A DNA stretch of 23,811 bases, taken from an uncultured Alcaligenaceae bacterium (GTDB taxonomy: Bacteria > Pseudomonadota > Gammaproteobacteria > Burkholderiales > Burkholderiaceae_B). Below the pieces are notes generated by a model that saw only the letters and a program-made list of their open reading frames with translations, was not told the origin of the DNA and did not search any database. The stretch spans positions 1 through 23,811 of the forward strand of contig CALKIR010000031.1 of assembly GCA_937995985.1 (NCBI GenBank). Direction: 5' to 3'. The translations under genes and the position numbers were made by a program. Positions 1 to 7,629 of the stretch are shown in pieces (position 1 is the first letter of the stretch; each line of letters opens with the position of its first letter).

Positions 1-18
1 CCTTCCGTTAGGAAGTAG

Positions 19-56
19 AGCCCTTAAGCAATGAAATTTGCTTAAGGGCTTTTTTT
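19..56 (+). terminator. Rho-independent terminator for an off-window plus-strand gene
   Basis: A 13-bp perfect stem (19-31 with 38-50, loop 32-37) is followed directly by a run of seven T on the plus strand. The T-run points to termination of transcription entering from the left edge. In the minus direction the hairpin is followed by CTCTACTTCC with no U-run, so it would end the ABC operon only weakly. Confidence 0.8.
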
Positions 57-57
57 A

Positions 58-1140
58 TCAATGAGGGTATACCCAGAGTTTATCTTCGGGTAAATGTATA
101 AAATAATCACCCTCGCTTAAAGAAGTTTGTCCATAAGCTCTTATCATTTTCTCTTGGGATGTCTCGGTAGATTTATTTCTAAATAAATATTCCCATCGGT
201 CTCCTAAATACATATTAGTTATGAGTTCCATAGGAATAGAGTTTCCGTTTATTTTTTGTTCAGATGTTTTTACTTGTTCCACTCTAATTACAGCGCATAC
301 TTTATCGCCTATATTTAATTTTTGATGACTGCGGCCCCATAAACTAAAGTTTCCTATTTTTAATAAGATTTTATTATGTTCGCTTTTTTCAACGACTCCA
401 TAGATTAAATTATTGCTCCCCATAAACTCTGCAGTATAAAGAGTTTGAGGATTGCCGTATATTTCTTGTGGGCTACCTTCTTGCTCTATTTTCCCTTTAT
501 TTAATAATAATATTTTATCTGAGATAGCCATAGCCTCATGTTGGTCATGAGTTACTAATAGGGCTGAAATATTCAGTCGTACGATTAAGTCGCGTAAAAA
601 AGCACGAGCTTCTTCGCGTAACTTAGCATCTAAATTAGATAGTGGTTCATCTAAAAGCATAACTGGAGGGTTATAGACTAGTGCTCTAGCAATAGCAACT
701 CGCTGTTGCTGACCTCCAGAAAGCTCATTAGGATATCGTTGATCCAAACCATCTAAATCAAGCTCGGAAAGTATTGCTAATACCTGTTTTTTGATCTTTG
801 TTTTTTCTATTTTGCGTAATTGCAAAGGATAGGCCACATTCTCAAAAACAGTTTTATGGGGCCATAAAGCATAAGATTGAAATACTAAGCCAAGATTTCT
901 TTGCTCAGCTGGTATTTCTATTTTCTTGTTTGCATCATATACAGTGTTTCCAGATATTTCAATAATGCCTTTATTTGGAGATTCTAGGCCTGCAACTGCT
1001 CTTAGAAGAGTTGTTTTACCACTACCTGATGCCCCCAATAATGATACTATTTCGCCTTTTTTTATATTAAGGTCAACCCCATGCAAAACTTGATTTTTCC
1101 CGTAGGCTAAATGAATATTTTTTACAATTAACTCACTCAT
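58..1140 (-). CDS. ABC transporter ATP-binding protein, FbpC/AfuC/PotA-like
   Basis: This is the ATPase subunit that powers the importer encoded by the next two genes; it acts at the cytoplasmic face of the inner membrane. At 360 residues it has the usual length for the family. Visible motifs are Walker A GASGSGKT (36-43), signature LSGGQQQ (140-146), Walker B VMLLDEP (160-166), D-loop SNLD and the H-loop His198. Residues after about 240 form a TOBE-like regulatory or substrate-loading region, typical of the FbpC, PotA and UgpC group. The ATG overlaps the permease stop by four bases (ATGA), which means translational coupling. It is the last gene of the minus-strand operon. The family assignment is firm. 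The substrate cannot be read from the ATPase; automatic annotation would probably say ferric iron, which the receptor sequences argue against. Confidence 0.93.
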   Translation of the reverse strand: MSELIVKNIHLAYGKNQVLHGVDLNIKKGEIVSLLGASGSGKTTLLRAVAGLESPNKGIIEISGNTVYDANKKIEIPAEQRNLGLVFQSYALWPHKTVFENVAYPLQLRKIEKTKIKKQVLAILSELDLDGLDQRYPNELSGGQQQRVAIARALVYNPPVMLLDEPLSNLDAKLREEARAFLRDLIVRLNISALLVTHDQHEAMAISDKILLLNKGKIEQEGSPQEIYGNPQTLYTAEFMGSNNLIYGVVEKSEHNKILLKIGNFSLWGRSHQKLNIGDKVCAVIRVEQVKTSEQKINGNSIPMELITNMYLGDRWEYLFRNKSTETSQEKMIRAYGQTSLSEGDYFIHLPEDKLWVYPH

Positions 1141-2903
1141 CTCAGTCTTACCCCTAAACGTAATGCAATAGCTAAGCCCAGAACGACCAATAGGATATTA
1201 ATAAAAGATAGAGCTGCTACTATGTCTATAGCCCCGGTTGCCCATAATGAAACTAACATTGAACCAATAGTTTCTGTTCCAGGAGTTAATAAATACACTC
1301 CAGTTGAATATTCACGTTCAAAAATAAGGAACATTAACAGCCAGGCACTTAATAGCCCAAATCGAGCGAGGGGAACAGTGATATGTCGCGTTACTTGAGC
1401 TTGCTTTGCACCAGAAATTCGTGCAGCTTCTTCAAGTTCTGGTCCTACTTGCAGTAGAGTTGCAGAAATTAATCTAAGCCCATAAGCCAGCCACACGACA
1501 CTATAAGCTAACCAGACACTAAAAATCGTGCTGCGTAAGTCTCGGATAGGTTGAATAAATAGATTGTTTAACTCTTGCTGAAAAGGAATCATGCTAAGCC
1601 AGCCATCGCTTAATGCTTTTTCTAACCACATCGGAACAAATAAAAATACCCATAAAAAGGCCAGTCCAGCTAATAAACCGGGTACAGCTCGAGGGATTAG
1701 TACGCTGTAATCTAAGAATCGTGTAATTCCATCATTTTTTCTGTGCATTGCTAACCCGATAAAGGTATAACAAATTACCGCTAAGGCTCCTCCAAAAATT
1801 CCTATTAATATTGAATTAACGATGGCACGAATTAAACTTGCCTGTGAGAAAACTTGTTCAAAAGAGCGCAGCGATAATACATCAAAAATTGAAACTCCTA
1901 CCCCCCAGTAAGAAACAAAAGCTCTTAGCACTACACCTGCTAGTGGTACGATAATGCTTAAAAAAAGCCATAAAAAAACAAGAATAAAGGCTATCCAGCG
2001 CCATTTTCCGAGTGGTAATGCTTTGGCTTGTGAGGCTTTACCCTTTACTGTTATATACCTATTTGTGCTTTTCATTAATCGGCGCTGCAACATTACTAAT
2101 GGAAAAGTCATTGCGATGAGTACCATAGCAACAGCTGCCATTAAATGATAGGAAGGGATGCCAAGTTTATTGGTGAGCTTATAGAGATAAGTGGATAATA
2201 CTAGGTTTCCTTCAGGATCGCCGAGCACTAATACTAATCCGAAAACCTCTAAACCTAAGAAAAATAATAAAACAGTTGCAAATAAGATAGCGGGCCTTAC
2301 CATAGGAAGGCTTACTGATAGCATGACTTGTAATGGGTTTGCTCCAGTAGTTCGGGCTGCCTCTTCTACATCTGAGCCCATACTACGTAGTGCGGCTGAA
2401 ATATATAAATAAGCATGAGGTACATGAGTTAGTCCAGCTATAATTACTATGCTAGTAAATGAATAAATATTCCAGGGGATAAAGCCAATAAGCTCTTGAA
2501 TCCAAACGCTGAAAAAGCCTACAGGTCCCGCGGCAACAATATACCCAAAGCCTAATACCATTGGGGAAACAAAGATAGGAACTAAGATCAGGGGTTCAAT
2601 CCATTGTTTACCTGGCAAGTCTGTTCTTGTAATTAAAAATGCGAGAATACCTCCTAATGGTATGGCAATTAGTGCCAAGCCAAATGCCATATAGAAACCG
2701 CTCCATAACGCCTTATAAAAGTCGGGGTCATTAAAAATAAATTGAAAGGCATAAAAGCTAAACTGTTTGGCCGGGCTAAAAAAAGGGGCAGATAAAAAGC
2801 TTTGAACAATAATCAAGCTTAGTGGTAAGTAAATAGCTAAGGTAGCTAAAATTACTGTGACCCAGCGCGGCCATCTTTGCCAATAACTACGCAGTGCACT
2901 CAT
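1137..2903 (-). CDS. Fused two-domain ABC transporter permease, FbpB/AfuB-like
   Basis: This is an inner-membrane permease of 588 residues in which two BPD_transp_1 domains are joined in one chain, as in FbpB and AfuB. Each half carries an EAA loop that contacts the ATPase: EEAARTTGA at 180-188 and EEAARISGA at 491-499. A basic cytoplasmic linker (about 272-302) separates the halves. About twelve hydrophobic spans are visible, including 15-35, 70-92, 103-125, 205-230, 255-272, 303-330 and 360-385. Because both domains are fused, no second permease gene is needed. The ATG at 2903 has GGAG six bases upstream, and the gene is coupled to the following ATPase by an ATGA overlap. The 78-base gap to the receptor gene holds a hairpin annotated separately. 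Confidence 0.93.
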   Translation of the reverse strand: MSALRSYWQRWPRWVTVILATLAIYLPLSLIIVQSFLSAPFFSPAKQFSFYAFQFIFNDPDFYKALWSGFYMAFGLALIAIPLGGILAFLITRTDLPGKQWIEPLILVPIFVSPMVLGFGYIVAAGPVGFFSVWIQELIGFIPWNIYSFTSIVIIAGLTHVPHAYLYISAALRSMGSDVEEAARTTGANPLQVMLSVSLPMVRPAILFATVLLFFLGLEVFGLVLVLGDPEGNLVLSTYLYKLTNKLGIPSYHLMAAVAMVLIAMTFPLVMLQRRLMKSTNRYITVKGKASQAKALPLGKWRWIAFILVFLWLFLSIIVPLAGVVLRAFVSYWGVGVSIFDVLSLRSFEQVFSQASLIRAIVNSILIGIFGGALAVICYTFIGLAMHRKNDGITRFLDYSVLIPRAVPGLLAGLAFLWVFLFVPMWLEKALSDGWLSMIPFQQELNNLFIQPIRDLRSTIFSVWLAYSVVWLAYGLRLISATLLQVGPELEEAARISGAKQAQVTRHITVPLARFGLLSAWLLMFLIFEREYSTGVYLLTPGTETIGSMLVSLWATGAIDIVAALSFINILLVVLGLAIALRLGVRLR

Positions 2904-2928
2904 ACTTAACTCCGCAGGTGCTGATGAA

Positions 2929-2951
2929 ACAGGGCGTATAAAACGCCCTGT
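2929..2951 (-). terminator. Intra-operon stem-loop between receptor and permease genes
   Basis: A perfect 9-bp GC-rich stem (2929-2937 with 2943-2951, 5-nt loop) lies 30 bases after the receptor stop codon. On the transcribed minus strand it is followed only by a short TTT, so it should be a leaky terminator or a 3'-end stabiliser. Such hairpins after receptor genes commonly give excess receptor over membrane subunits; that role is inferred here. Confidence 0.55.
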
Positions 2952-2981
2952 AAGTATTATTAAAGCTATGCAAATTAAATA

Positions 2982-4073
2982 TTATTTATTCGTAGCCTCA
3001 CGCCATTTTTTTATGAATTCAAGACGTTCGTTGGGCTCTAAATAGCTTAATAAACTATCATTAACAGGAATGGGACGAATGGCTTTGCCTAGTTTTTCTT
3101 CCATCCCTTTAGCATCATTATCACCTTCTACATCAGAGCGGATAGAGGTTAAGTTTGATTCATTGGCTAAAATATCCTGACCATCTTTTGAAAGTAGAAA
3201 ATTAAGAAAAAGTCGTGCAGCGTTAGGGTTTTGTGCGCGCTCGCTTATAAATGCAACTCTAGATAACACTAAGGTATAATCGGATGGGTAAATAATACCA
3301 ATAGAAGGATCACTTTCTGCTCGAACCTCAGCGTACGATCCCAAAATGTTATAACCGAGTAGATTTTCACCGGAAGAAACACGCTCCATCATCGTTCCAG
3401 TAGACGATTGCAGCACTAAGTTAGCAGAACCAACCTGCTCTAAAAATTGATAATAGTCTGGGTCTTGGATGCTATCTTGTACTGCCAGCATATACCCTAC
3501 TGCGGATTTTTCAATATCATAAGTGGTGACTTTGTTTTTAAATCGAGCCTCATCTTGTGAAACCAATTGTCCGAGTTCTTTATGGGTTTTGGGCAGCTCT
3601 TCTTCTGTAATCAGCCGCGTATTATAAATGAATACTGTTGGTTCAAAAGTGGTCCCATAGGCTCGATCTTCCCAAACTGCCCAGTCAGGCAGTGCTGGAA
3701 TTTCTGGAGAGGCATAAGTAGCAGAATAAAGAGTGGCAAGTTGCATGGTAGAGTCCATAGCTGAACTCCATACTAAATCAGCGCTATGTGCTCCGGATGC
3801 TTGTTCACTAATGTAGCGATTGTAAATTTCCGTACTATTCATATCATGATATTCGACTTGAATATTCGGATATTTTTTATTAAACCCCTTTAGCAACGGA
3901 TCTGCTGCTTTTGTATCCGTAGTGGAGTAGATAATGAGCTTTCCTTCTTGCTCCGCTTTTTTTGCAAGTTCAGTATCTGCTACTGCAGGGGCAGAAAATA
4001 AAGCACTCATAGTTAAGCTAACACTGCTTAAAACAATGCCCAGGCGTGTGCAACCAGTAAGTCCCTGTAACAT
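2982..4073 (-). CDS. FbpA/AfuA-like periplasmic substrate-binding protein of the ABC importer
   Basis: This is the periplasmic receptor that delivers substrate to the adjacent permease. The open frame runs to 4112, but the ATG at 4073 has AAGGAGA five bases upstream and directly begins a signal peptide (hydrophobic about 9-30, cleavage after APAVA at 32), so 363 residues is preferred. The mature part is an SBP_bac-type bilobal protein. It shares motifs with the second receptor at 4263-5411: YHD, GxTxEPxxFxYN, TYDIxKS (184-190) and GYNILGSY (240-247). The region aligned with the FbpA iron ligands Tyr-Tyr reads GYNILGSY and lacks the adjacent tyrosines, so ferric iron is doubtful. Known relatives without that pair bind hexose phosphates (AfuA) or 2-aminoethylphosphonate (PhnS/AepX type). 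Substrate is unresolved; a Pho-box-like site upstream favours a phosphorus compound. Confidence 0.9.
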   Translation of the reverse strand: MLQGLTGCTRLGIVLSSVSLTMSALFSAPAVADTELAKKAEQEGKLIIYSTTDTKAADPLLKGFNKKYPNIQVEYHDMNSTEIYNRYISEQASGAHSADLVWSSAMDSTMQLATLYSATYASPEIPALPDWAVWEDRAYGTTFEPTVFIYNTRLITEEELPKTHKELGQLVSQDEARFKNKVTTYDIEKSAVGYMLAVQDSIQDPDYYQFLEQVGSANLVLQSSTGTMMERVSSGENLLGYNILGSYAEVRAESDPSIGIIYPSDYTLVLSRVAFISERAQNPNAARLFLNFLLSKDGQDILANESNLTSIRSDVEGDNDAKGMEEKLGKAIRPIPVNDSLLSYLEPNERLEFIKKWREATNK

Positions 4074-4161
4074 GATGTCTCCTTTATTAATAGTAGATTT
4101 AAAGCTTTGCAAATTATTATTTTGATTGGATATAACATCCAGTATTTTCAGAGATTTTTTA

Positions 4162-4189
4162 TTTATATCTCTCTACTCTTTATTATCAA
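4162..4189 (-). promoter_or_regulatory. Candidate sigma-70 promoters for the receptor-permease-ATPase genes
   Basis: Two alternatives read on the minus strand. The first has -35 TTGATA (4189-4184), a 16-bp spacer and -10 TATAAA (4167-4162). The second has -10 GATAAT (4187-4182) placed exactly 10 bp below the Pho-box-like repeat and no -35, the layout of PhoB-activated promoters. Either gives a leader of about 80-110 bases. There is no experimental support. Confidence 0.45.
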
Positions 4190-4197
4190 TATTGAAG

Positions 4198-4215
4198 CTG
4201 TCATTAACCTGTCAC
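4198..4215 (+). promoter_or_regulatory. Pho-box-like direct repeat (PhoB or related OmpR-family regulator site)
   Basis: CTGTCATTAACCTGTCAC contains two CTGTCA units with an 11-bp period and matches 16 of 18 positions of the enterobacterial Pho-box consensus. It lies between the two receptor genes, upstream of the transporter, and its lower edge is exactly 10 bp from a GATAAT -10 on the minus strand. The repeat reads on the plus strand, opposite to the transcription it would control, which differs from E. coli pstS and lowers confidence. It could be bound by PhoB or by the OmpR-type regulator encoded at 6831-7508. Confidence 0.6.
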
Positions 4216-4262
4216 GAGCGCAAAACCTAGGGAAAGTACCGATGAGTTTCAGTAAACTCTCG

Positions 4263-5411
4263 TTACTTATGTTTTTTTGAGGGGGTGGCGAGATCCGGAG
4301 TGTCAGTAATTAATCTATTCCAGTTTTTAATAAATCGTTGTTTACGGGTTTCATCTAAACTTGCCAATAAACCGGGACCAATGGTTATGGGTTGAATTGG
4401 AGCAACAAATATTTCATGTAGGGATTCAGTTGGCCACTGATGGCTTGTATCTTTAATTAGTGCACCGAGCTGAAGGCGCTCATCAATTAATTTTTGCCCC
4501 TCATCAGATAATAAAAAATCAATAAATTTTCCAGCTAGTTCAGGATGAGTGCTGTGTTTAGATATAAATGCTGTCCGAGAGAAAATTATTACGTAGTCCT
4601 CTGGGATAATTACTTCTATTGGATCGCCTTGCGCTTGTCTAGCTAGTGCATAGGAACCAAGAACGTTATAACCAACAAGGACATTCCCTTTAGTAATTTC
4701 ATCGAGTATTTCCCCAGTCGTAGCATAAAGCTGAGTAGCGGTATGTCCAAGCGCATTAGCCATACCCCAAAAATTGGATGAGGTTCTCTCATCATAAACA
4801 GCTAATAAATAACCTAAACCACTTTTAGCAATATCATAGGTTGATGTTTTAGAGCGCCAGAATATGGGGTCTTTTTCAATGGCTTGTAAAAAAGCACTTC
4901 TAGTACGTGGTTTATATTCAGGAGGTAAGTCTTTGTTGTAGACAAAAGTAATGGGTTCAAGAGTAAAGCCAAATAATTTGTTTCGCCATTGAGCCCAATC
5001 AGGCAAGTCTTCAGTTAAGGGAGATGAGTAAGTAAGAGCATGACCGTCATTAACAAGTTTGAGTTGTAAATGGGTTGCTGAACTAATTACTAGATCTACA
5101 TCATTTATGTCTTGATTGATGATGCGATCGTATAGCTCTAGAGTTCCAATATCATGATATTGCACTGAAACTGTTGGATGAAATTGTTGAAATCGAGTAA
5201 TTAATTGCGAGAAAATTGCTGTATCTGTGGGTCCAGCAATAACCAAATTGTGTATAGCAGGTTGAGTGAATGAAGGGAAAAAGGTGACTTTCTCATTGGT
5301 TGCTTGAGCGCTGACTGACCTACCAATAGAGAGACCCAAAAAAATAATGTGAGCAGAATAAAGCATAAATAAAAAAACTCTGCTAGCCCTAACTTCTTGT
5401 TTATTACACAT
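4263..5411 (-). CDS. Second FbpA-like periplasmic binding protein, probable sensing partner of the kinase
   Basis: A periplasmic receptor of 382 residues with signal peptide (hydrophobic 12-30, cleavage after VSA at 35). The frame opens with GTG at 5414 followed by ATG at 5411, preceded by AAGGTAAGG; ATG is preferred. It is a paralog of the receptor at 2982-4073, sharing YHD, GFTLEPxxFVYN, TYDIAKS (191-197) and GYNVLGSY (247-254). It also lacks the FbpA Tyr-Tyr iron pair. It sits 29 bases after the histidine kinase gene and is separated from the transporter genes by a regulatory gap. That suggests it loads ligand onto the kinase sensor domain rather than, or besides, the permease. Precedents are BctC with BctDE in Bordetella and AioX with AioSR. 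The sensing role is inferred from position. Confidence 0.85.
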   Translation of the reverse strand: MCNKQEVRASRVFLFMLYSAHIIFLGLSIGRSVSAQATNEKVTFFPSFTQPAIHNLVIAGPTDTAIFSQLITRFQQFHPTVSVQYHDIGTLELYDRIINQDINDVDLVISSATHLQLKLVNDGHALTYSSPLTEDLPDWAQWRNKLFGFTLEPITFVYNKDLPPEYKPRTRSAFLQAIEKDPIFWRSKTSTYDIAKSGLGYLLAVYDERTSSNFWGMANALGHTATQLYATTGEILDEITKGNVLVGYNVLGSYALARQAQGDPIEVIIPEDYVIIFSRTAFISKHSTHPELAGKFIDFLLSDEGQKLIDERLQLGALIKDTSHQWPTESLHEIFVAPIQPITIGPGLLASLDETRKQRFIKNWNRLITDTPDLATPSKKHK

Positions 5412-5440
5412 CACCTTACCTTTTGTGATTAATAAAATAA

Positions 5441-6844
5441 TTAATTATTGGTTAATGAGTGGGTGCGTTTACGTTGATTTGGCAACTTTATTTTGACCGC
5501 TAAGCCTGTTCCACTTTTTCTATTACGAACAGTCAATTCACCTTGATGATGCTGCACAACTTGTTGTGCAATAGTTAGTCCGAGGCCCGAACCAATAATG
5601 TTTTTTGTTTTATCTCCACGATAAAAGCGTTGCAGGACTTTTGGTATTTCGTTGTTTGGTATTCCAGGGCCATAGTCTAAAATATCGATGCACAAATTTT
5701 GGTTGTAATCTTTATAGACCCATACCTCCACCTGTTCTGTCGTATAGATAAGAGCATTATGAATAATATTTCTTAGCATTTCTCTTAAGGCTAATACATC
5801 TCCATACAATTTAATTTCTTTAGCGGGTGGGGTGATATAAATGCGTAGGCGCTGTTGTTCCAGTGTGGTGAGACGTCTTTGTGTAGCTTCTATAAGTTGA
5901 GCAATATCTATGAGCTCATGTTCAGAAGTATCATGGCGATGAGTAATGGTAGCTTGCATTAAAATTTGGTTTACCAGTTGGCTTAAGTCTAATGTGTGAT
6001 AGTGGATGCGCTTTAATTCTTGTTTATAGATAGGTGTTTCTTCAAGTAGCTCTTCAACTTGTGCTTGTAATAAGGCTAAAGGAGTACGAATTTGGTGTGC
6101 AGCTTCAGCTACCAAATGCTCTGTGCGCTGTAGGGCATTATTTAATCTAGAAATAAAAGCATTTAATCCATCGACCAAGCTTTTGACTTCAGTAGGGGTA
6201 TCAACATTTATGGGTTCTAGGTTGGTATGAGTTCTTTTATGGAGAGCTTGTTCTATTGGTGCCAATGGTTTAAAAGCATGACGAATGCTGAAAAAGATCA
6301 TGAGTAATGCAAGCAAAATTAAGGCGCCGATAGGGATTAGACTTTGTTTAAATAGTTGTTGGCTGAGGTTTTTGCGGGTATCTAATGTTTCAGCTACATG
6401 AATAGTAATCCAGCCGGATGGTTGCACAGAACTAGTAACAAAGCGACCTAAAGTTGCTACACGTACTTTAGTATCCAAGAAGTCTATAGTTGAAAATATT
6501 GGCTCGGAACTGTGAGCGAAAGGTAGATGGCTTGCAAGAGTGTTATAGCCTGTAATAAAGTGATGCTCATTAAGTACAGCGTAAAAAATACGCTCGTTGC
6601 TTGGTAACATAGACAAGGCAGCTAAAGGAAGCTCAACACGTAGAGCTTGATCATCAACTTGTATGGCATTAGCAATAGTGAGAGCAGAAGCTGCTAACAG
6701 TCGATCAAATGCACTGTCAGAAGCATTCTGGGCTTGCTTATAAGCGGATAGGGAGAGTACTACAGTAGCAATTATCAGCAATAAGGTTGCAGTGGTAAAA
6801 ATACGGCGCTGAATGGAGAACTTTGGCTGTTTATTCATGGCCAT
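5441..6844 (-). CDS. Sensor histidine kinase, TctE/QseC-like
   Basis: An inner-membrane sensor kinase of 467 residues. Transmembrane helices at about 14-34 and 167-188 bracket a roughly 130-residue periplasmic domain of the size and position of the 2CSK_N domain in TctE-type kinases. A HAMP-like linker (about 188-240) precedes the H-box AAHQIRTPLA with phospho-acceptor His250. The ATPase domain shows the N-box (about 355-368, NIIHNA), D-box DYGPGIP (390-396) and G-box GSGLGL (418-423). All residues needed for kinase activity are present. The start overlaps the end of the response regulator gene by 14 bases, with no independent ribosome-binding site, so it is translationally coupled. The kinase very likely phosphorylates that regulator; the signal is unknown but probably relates to the receptor ligand. 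Confidence 0.92.
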   Translation of the reverse strand: MAMNKQPKFSIQRRIFTTATLLLIIATVVLSLSAYKQAQNASDSAFDRLLAASALTIANAIQVDDQALRVELPLAALSMLPSNERIFYAVLNEHHFITGYNTLASHLPFAHSSEPIFSTIDFLDTKVRVATLGRFVTSSVQPSGWITIHVAETLDTRKNLSQQLFKQSLIPIGALILLALLMIFFSIRHAFKPLAPIEQALHKRTHTNLEPINVDTPTEVKSLVDGLNAFISRLNNALQRTEHLVAEAAHQIRTPLALLQAQVEELLEETPIYKQELKRIHYHTLDLSQLVNQILMQATITHRHDTSEHELIDIAQLIEATQRRLTTLEQQRLRIYITPPAKEIKLYGDVLALREMLRNIIHNALIYTTEQVEVWVYKDYNQNLCIDILDYGPGIPNNEIPKVLQRFYRGDKTKNIIGSGLGLTIAQQVVQHHQGELTVRNRKSGTGLAVKIKLPNQRKRTHSLTNN

Positions 6845-7508
6845 TGATTAGCTTAGCGCTATAACCGACTCCACGAATGGTTTCAATACTTATGGACAGA
6901 GGGGCAAGCTTTTTTCTAAGCCGAGAAATATGCAGCTCTACTGCATTACTACTGGCATGCTCATCAAAATTATAAAGCTGCATAAGCAAACGCTCTTTTG
7001 AAACAGTATGATTTAAACGGCCAAGTAGCAATTCTAATAAGCAAAATTCTCGCTGCCCAAAATCTACCTGATAGGTACCTAAATAAATTCTTCGTGATTT
7101 AGCATCTACTTGTAGTGGGCCTACTTGGTAGGTAGTTGCACTATGCCCAAGTGGACGCCGATGCAGTGCTCGTAAGCGCGCTTCTAGTTCACGAAAGTCA
7201 AAAGGTTTTACCATGTAATCATCAGCGCCTAAATCGAGCATACTAACTTTATCATCAATTTCGGTTCGTGCAGTTAGAGCTAAAACTGGGGTCTTGAGAC
7301 CCAGTTGGCGAATTTCTCTTAAGACGGTATATCCATCTTTGTCAGGAAGCATAATATCAAGCAAGATAACATCCCAGGATCCATGCTGGGCAAACTGAAC
7401 GGCATGGATCCCATCGGTAACCCATTCAATAATGTGTCCTGACTTATTTAACCGTCTTTTAAGTAATGCGCCTAACTCTAGATGATCTTCTACTAATAAG
7501 ATATTCAT
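6831..7508 (-). CDS. OmpR/PhoB-family response regulator, TctD/QseB-like
   Basis: A cytoplasmic response regulator of 225 residues. The receiver domain (1-118) has the acidic pair near the N-terminus (VEDH), phospho-acceptor Asp in LLDIMLP (residue 51 from this start) and Lys in MVKPFD. The C-terminal winged helix (about 128-222) has the typical features of OmpR-type DNA-binding domains, including the NAVELHISRLRKK recognition helix and RGVGY wing. Two ATG codons occur in tandem (7511 and 7508); AGGAGG lies two bases from the first and five from the second, so 7508 is preferred. It is the first gene of the six-gene minus-strand block and overlaps the kinase gene. Its target is probably the promoter at about 4160-4215 and/or its own promoter region. 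OmpR-family regulators bind direct repeats of about 11 bp, which that site has. Confidence 0.93.
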   Translation of the reverse strand: MNILLVEDHLELGALLKRRLNKSGHIIEWVTDGIHAVQFAQHGSWDVILLDIMLPDKDGYTVLREIRQLGLKTPVLALTARTEIDDKVSMLDLGADDYMVKPFDFRELEARLRALHRRPLGHSATTYQVGPLQVDAKSRRIYLGTYQVDFGQREFCLLELLLGRLNHTVSKERLLMQLYNFDEHASSNAVELHISRLRKKLAPLSISIETIRGVGYSAKLINGHE

Positions 7509-7511
7509 CAT

Positions 7512-7629
7512 CTCCTCCTTTATAGAGTTGATATTAGCATTACTTAAAAATGATATTGTGAACTGTTCTGATGTTTTTTTAACCGTCTTATGATGTGATG
7601 AAGTTCTATTTACTAATAGGAGGAGTCAA
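7512..7629. promoter_or_regulatory. Divergent intergenic region between response regulator and NHL gene
   Basis: These 118 AT-rich bases must hold the promoters of both divergent genes. AGGAGG sites are present at each end (7514-7519 for the regulator, 7618-7623 for the NHL gene). I could not place a convincing -35/-10 pair, and there is no second copy of the CTGTCA 11-bp repeat found at 4198-4215. Confidence 0.4.

Noticed and set aside
58..4073. Ferric iron importer FbpABC
   Set aside because: Overall family fits, but the receptor lacks the Tyr-Tyr iron ligands, the upstream site resembles a Pho box rather than a Fur box, and a separate Fur-controlled importer is present.
4074..4112. 13-residue N-terminal extension of the transport receptor
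   Set aside because: The ATG at 4073 has an ideal ribosome-binding site and directly starts the signal peptide; the extension would place polar residues before it.
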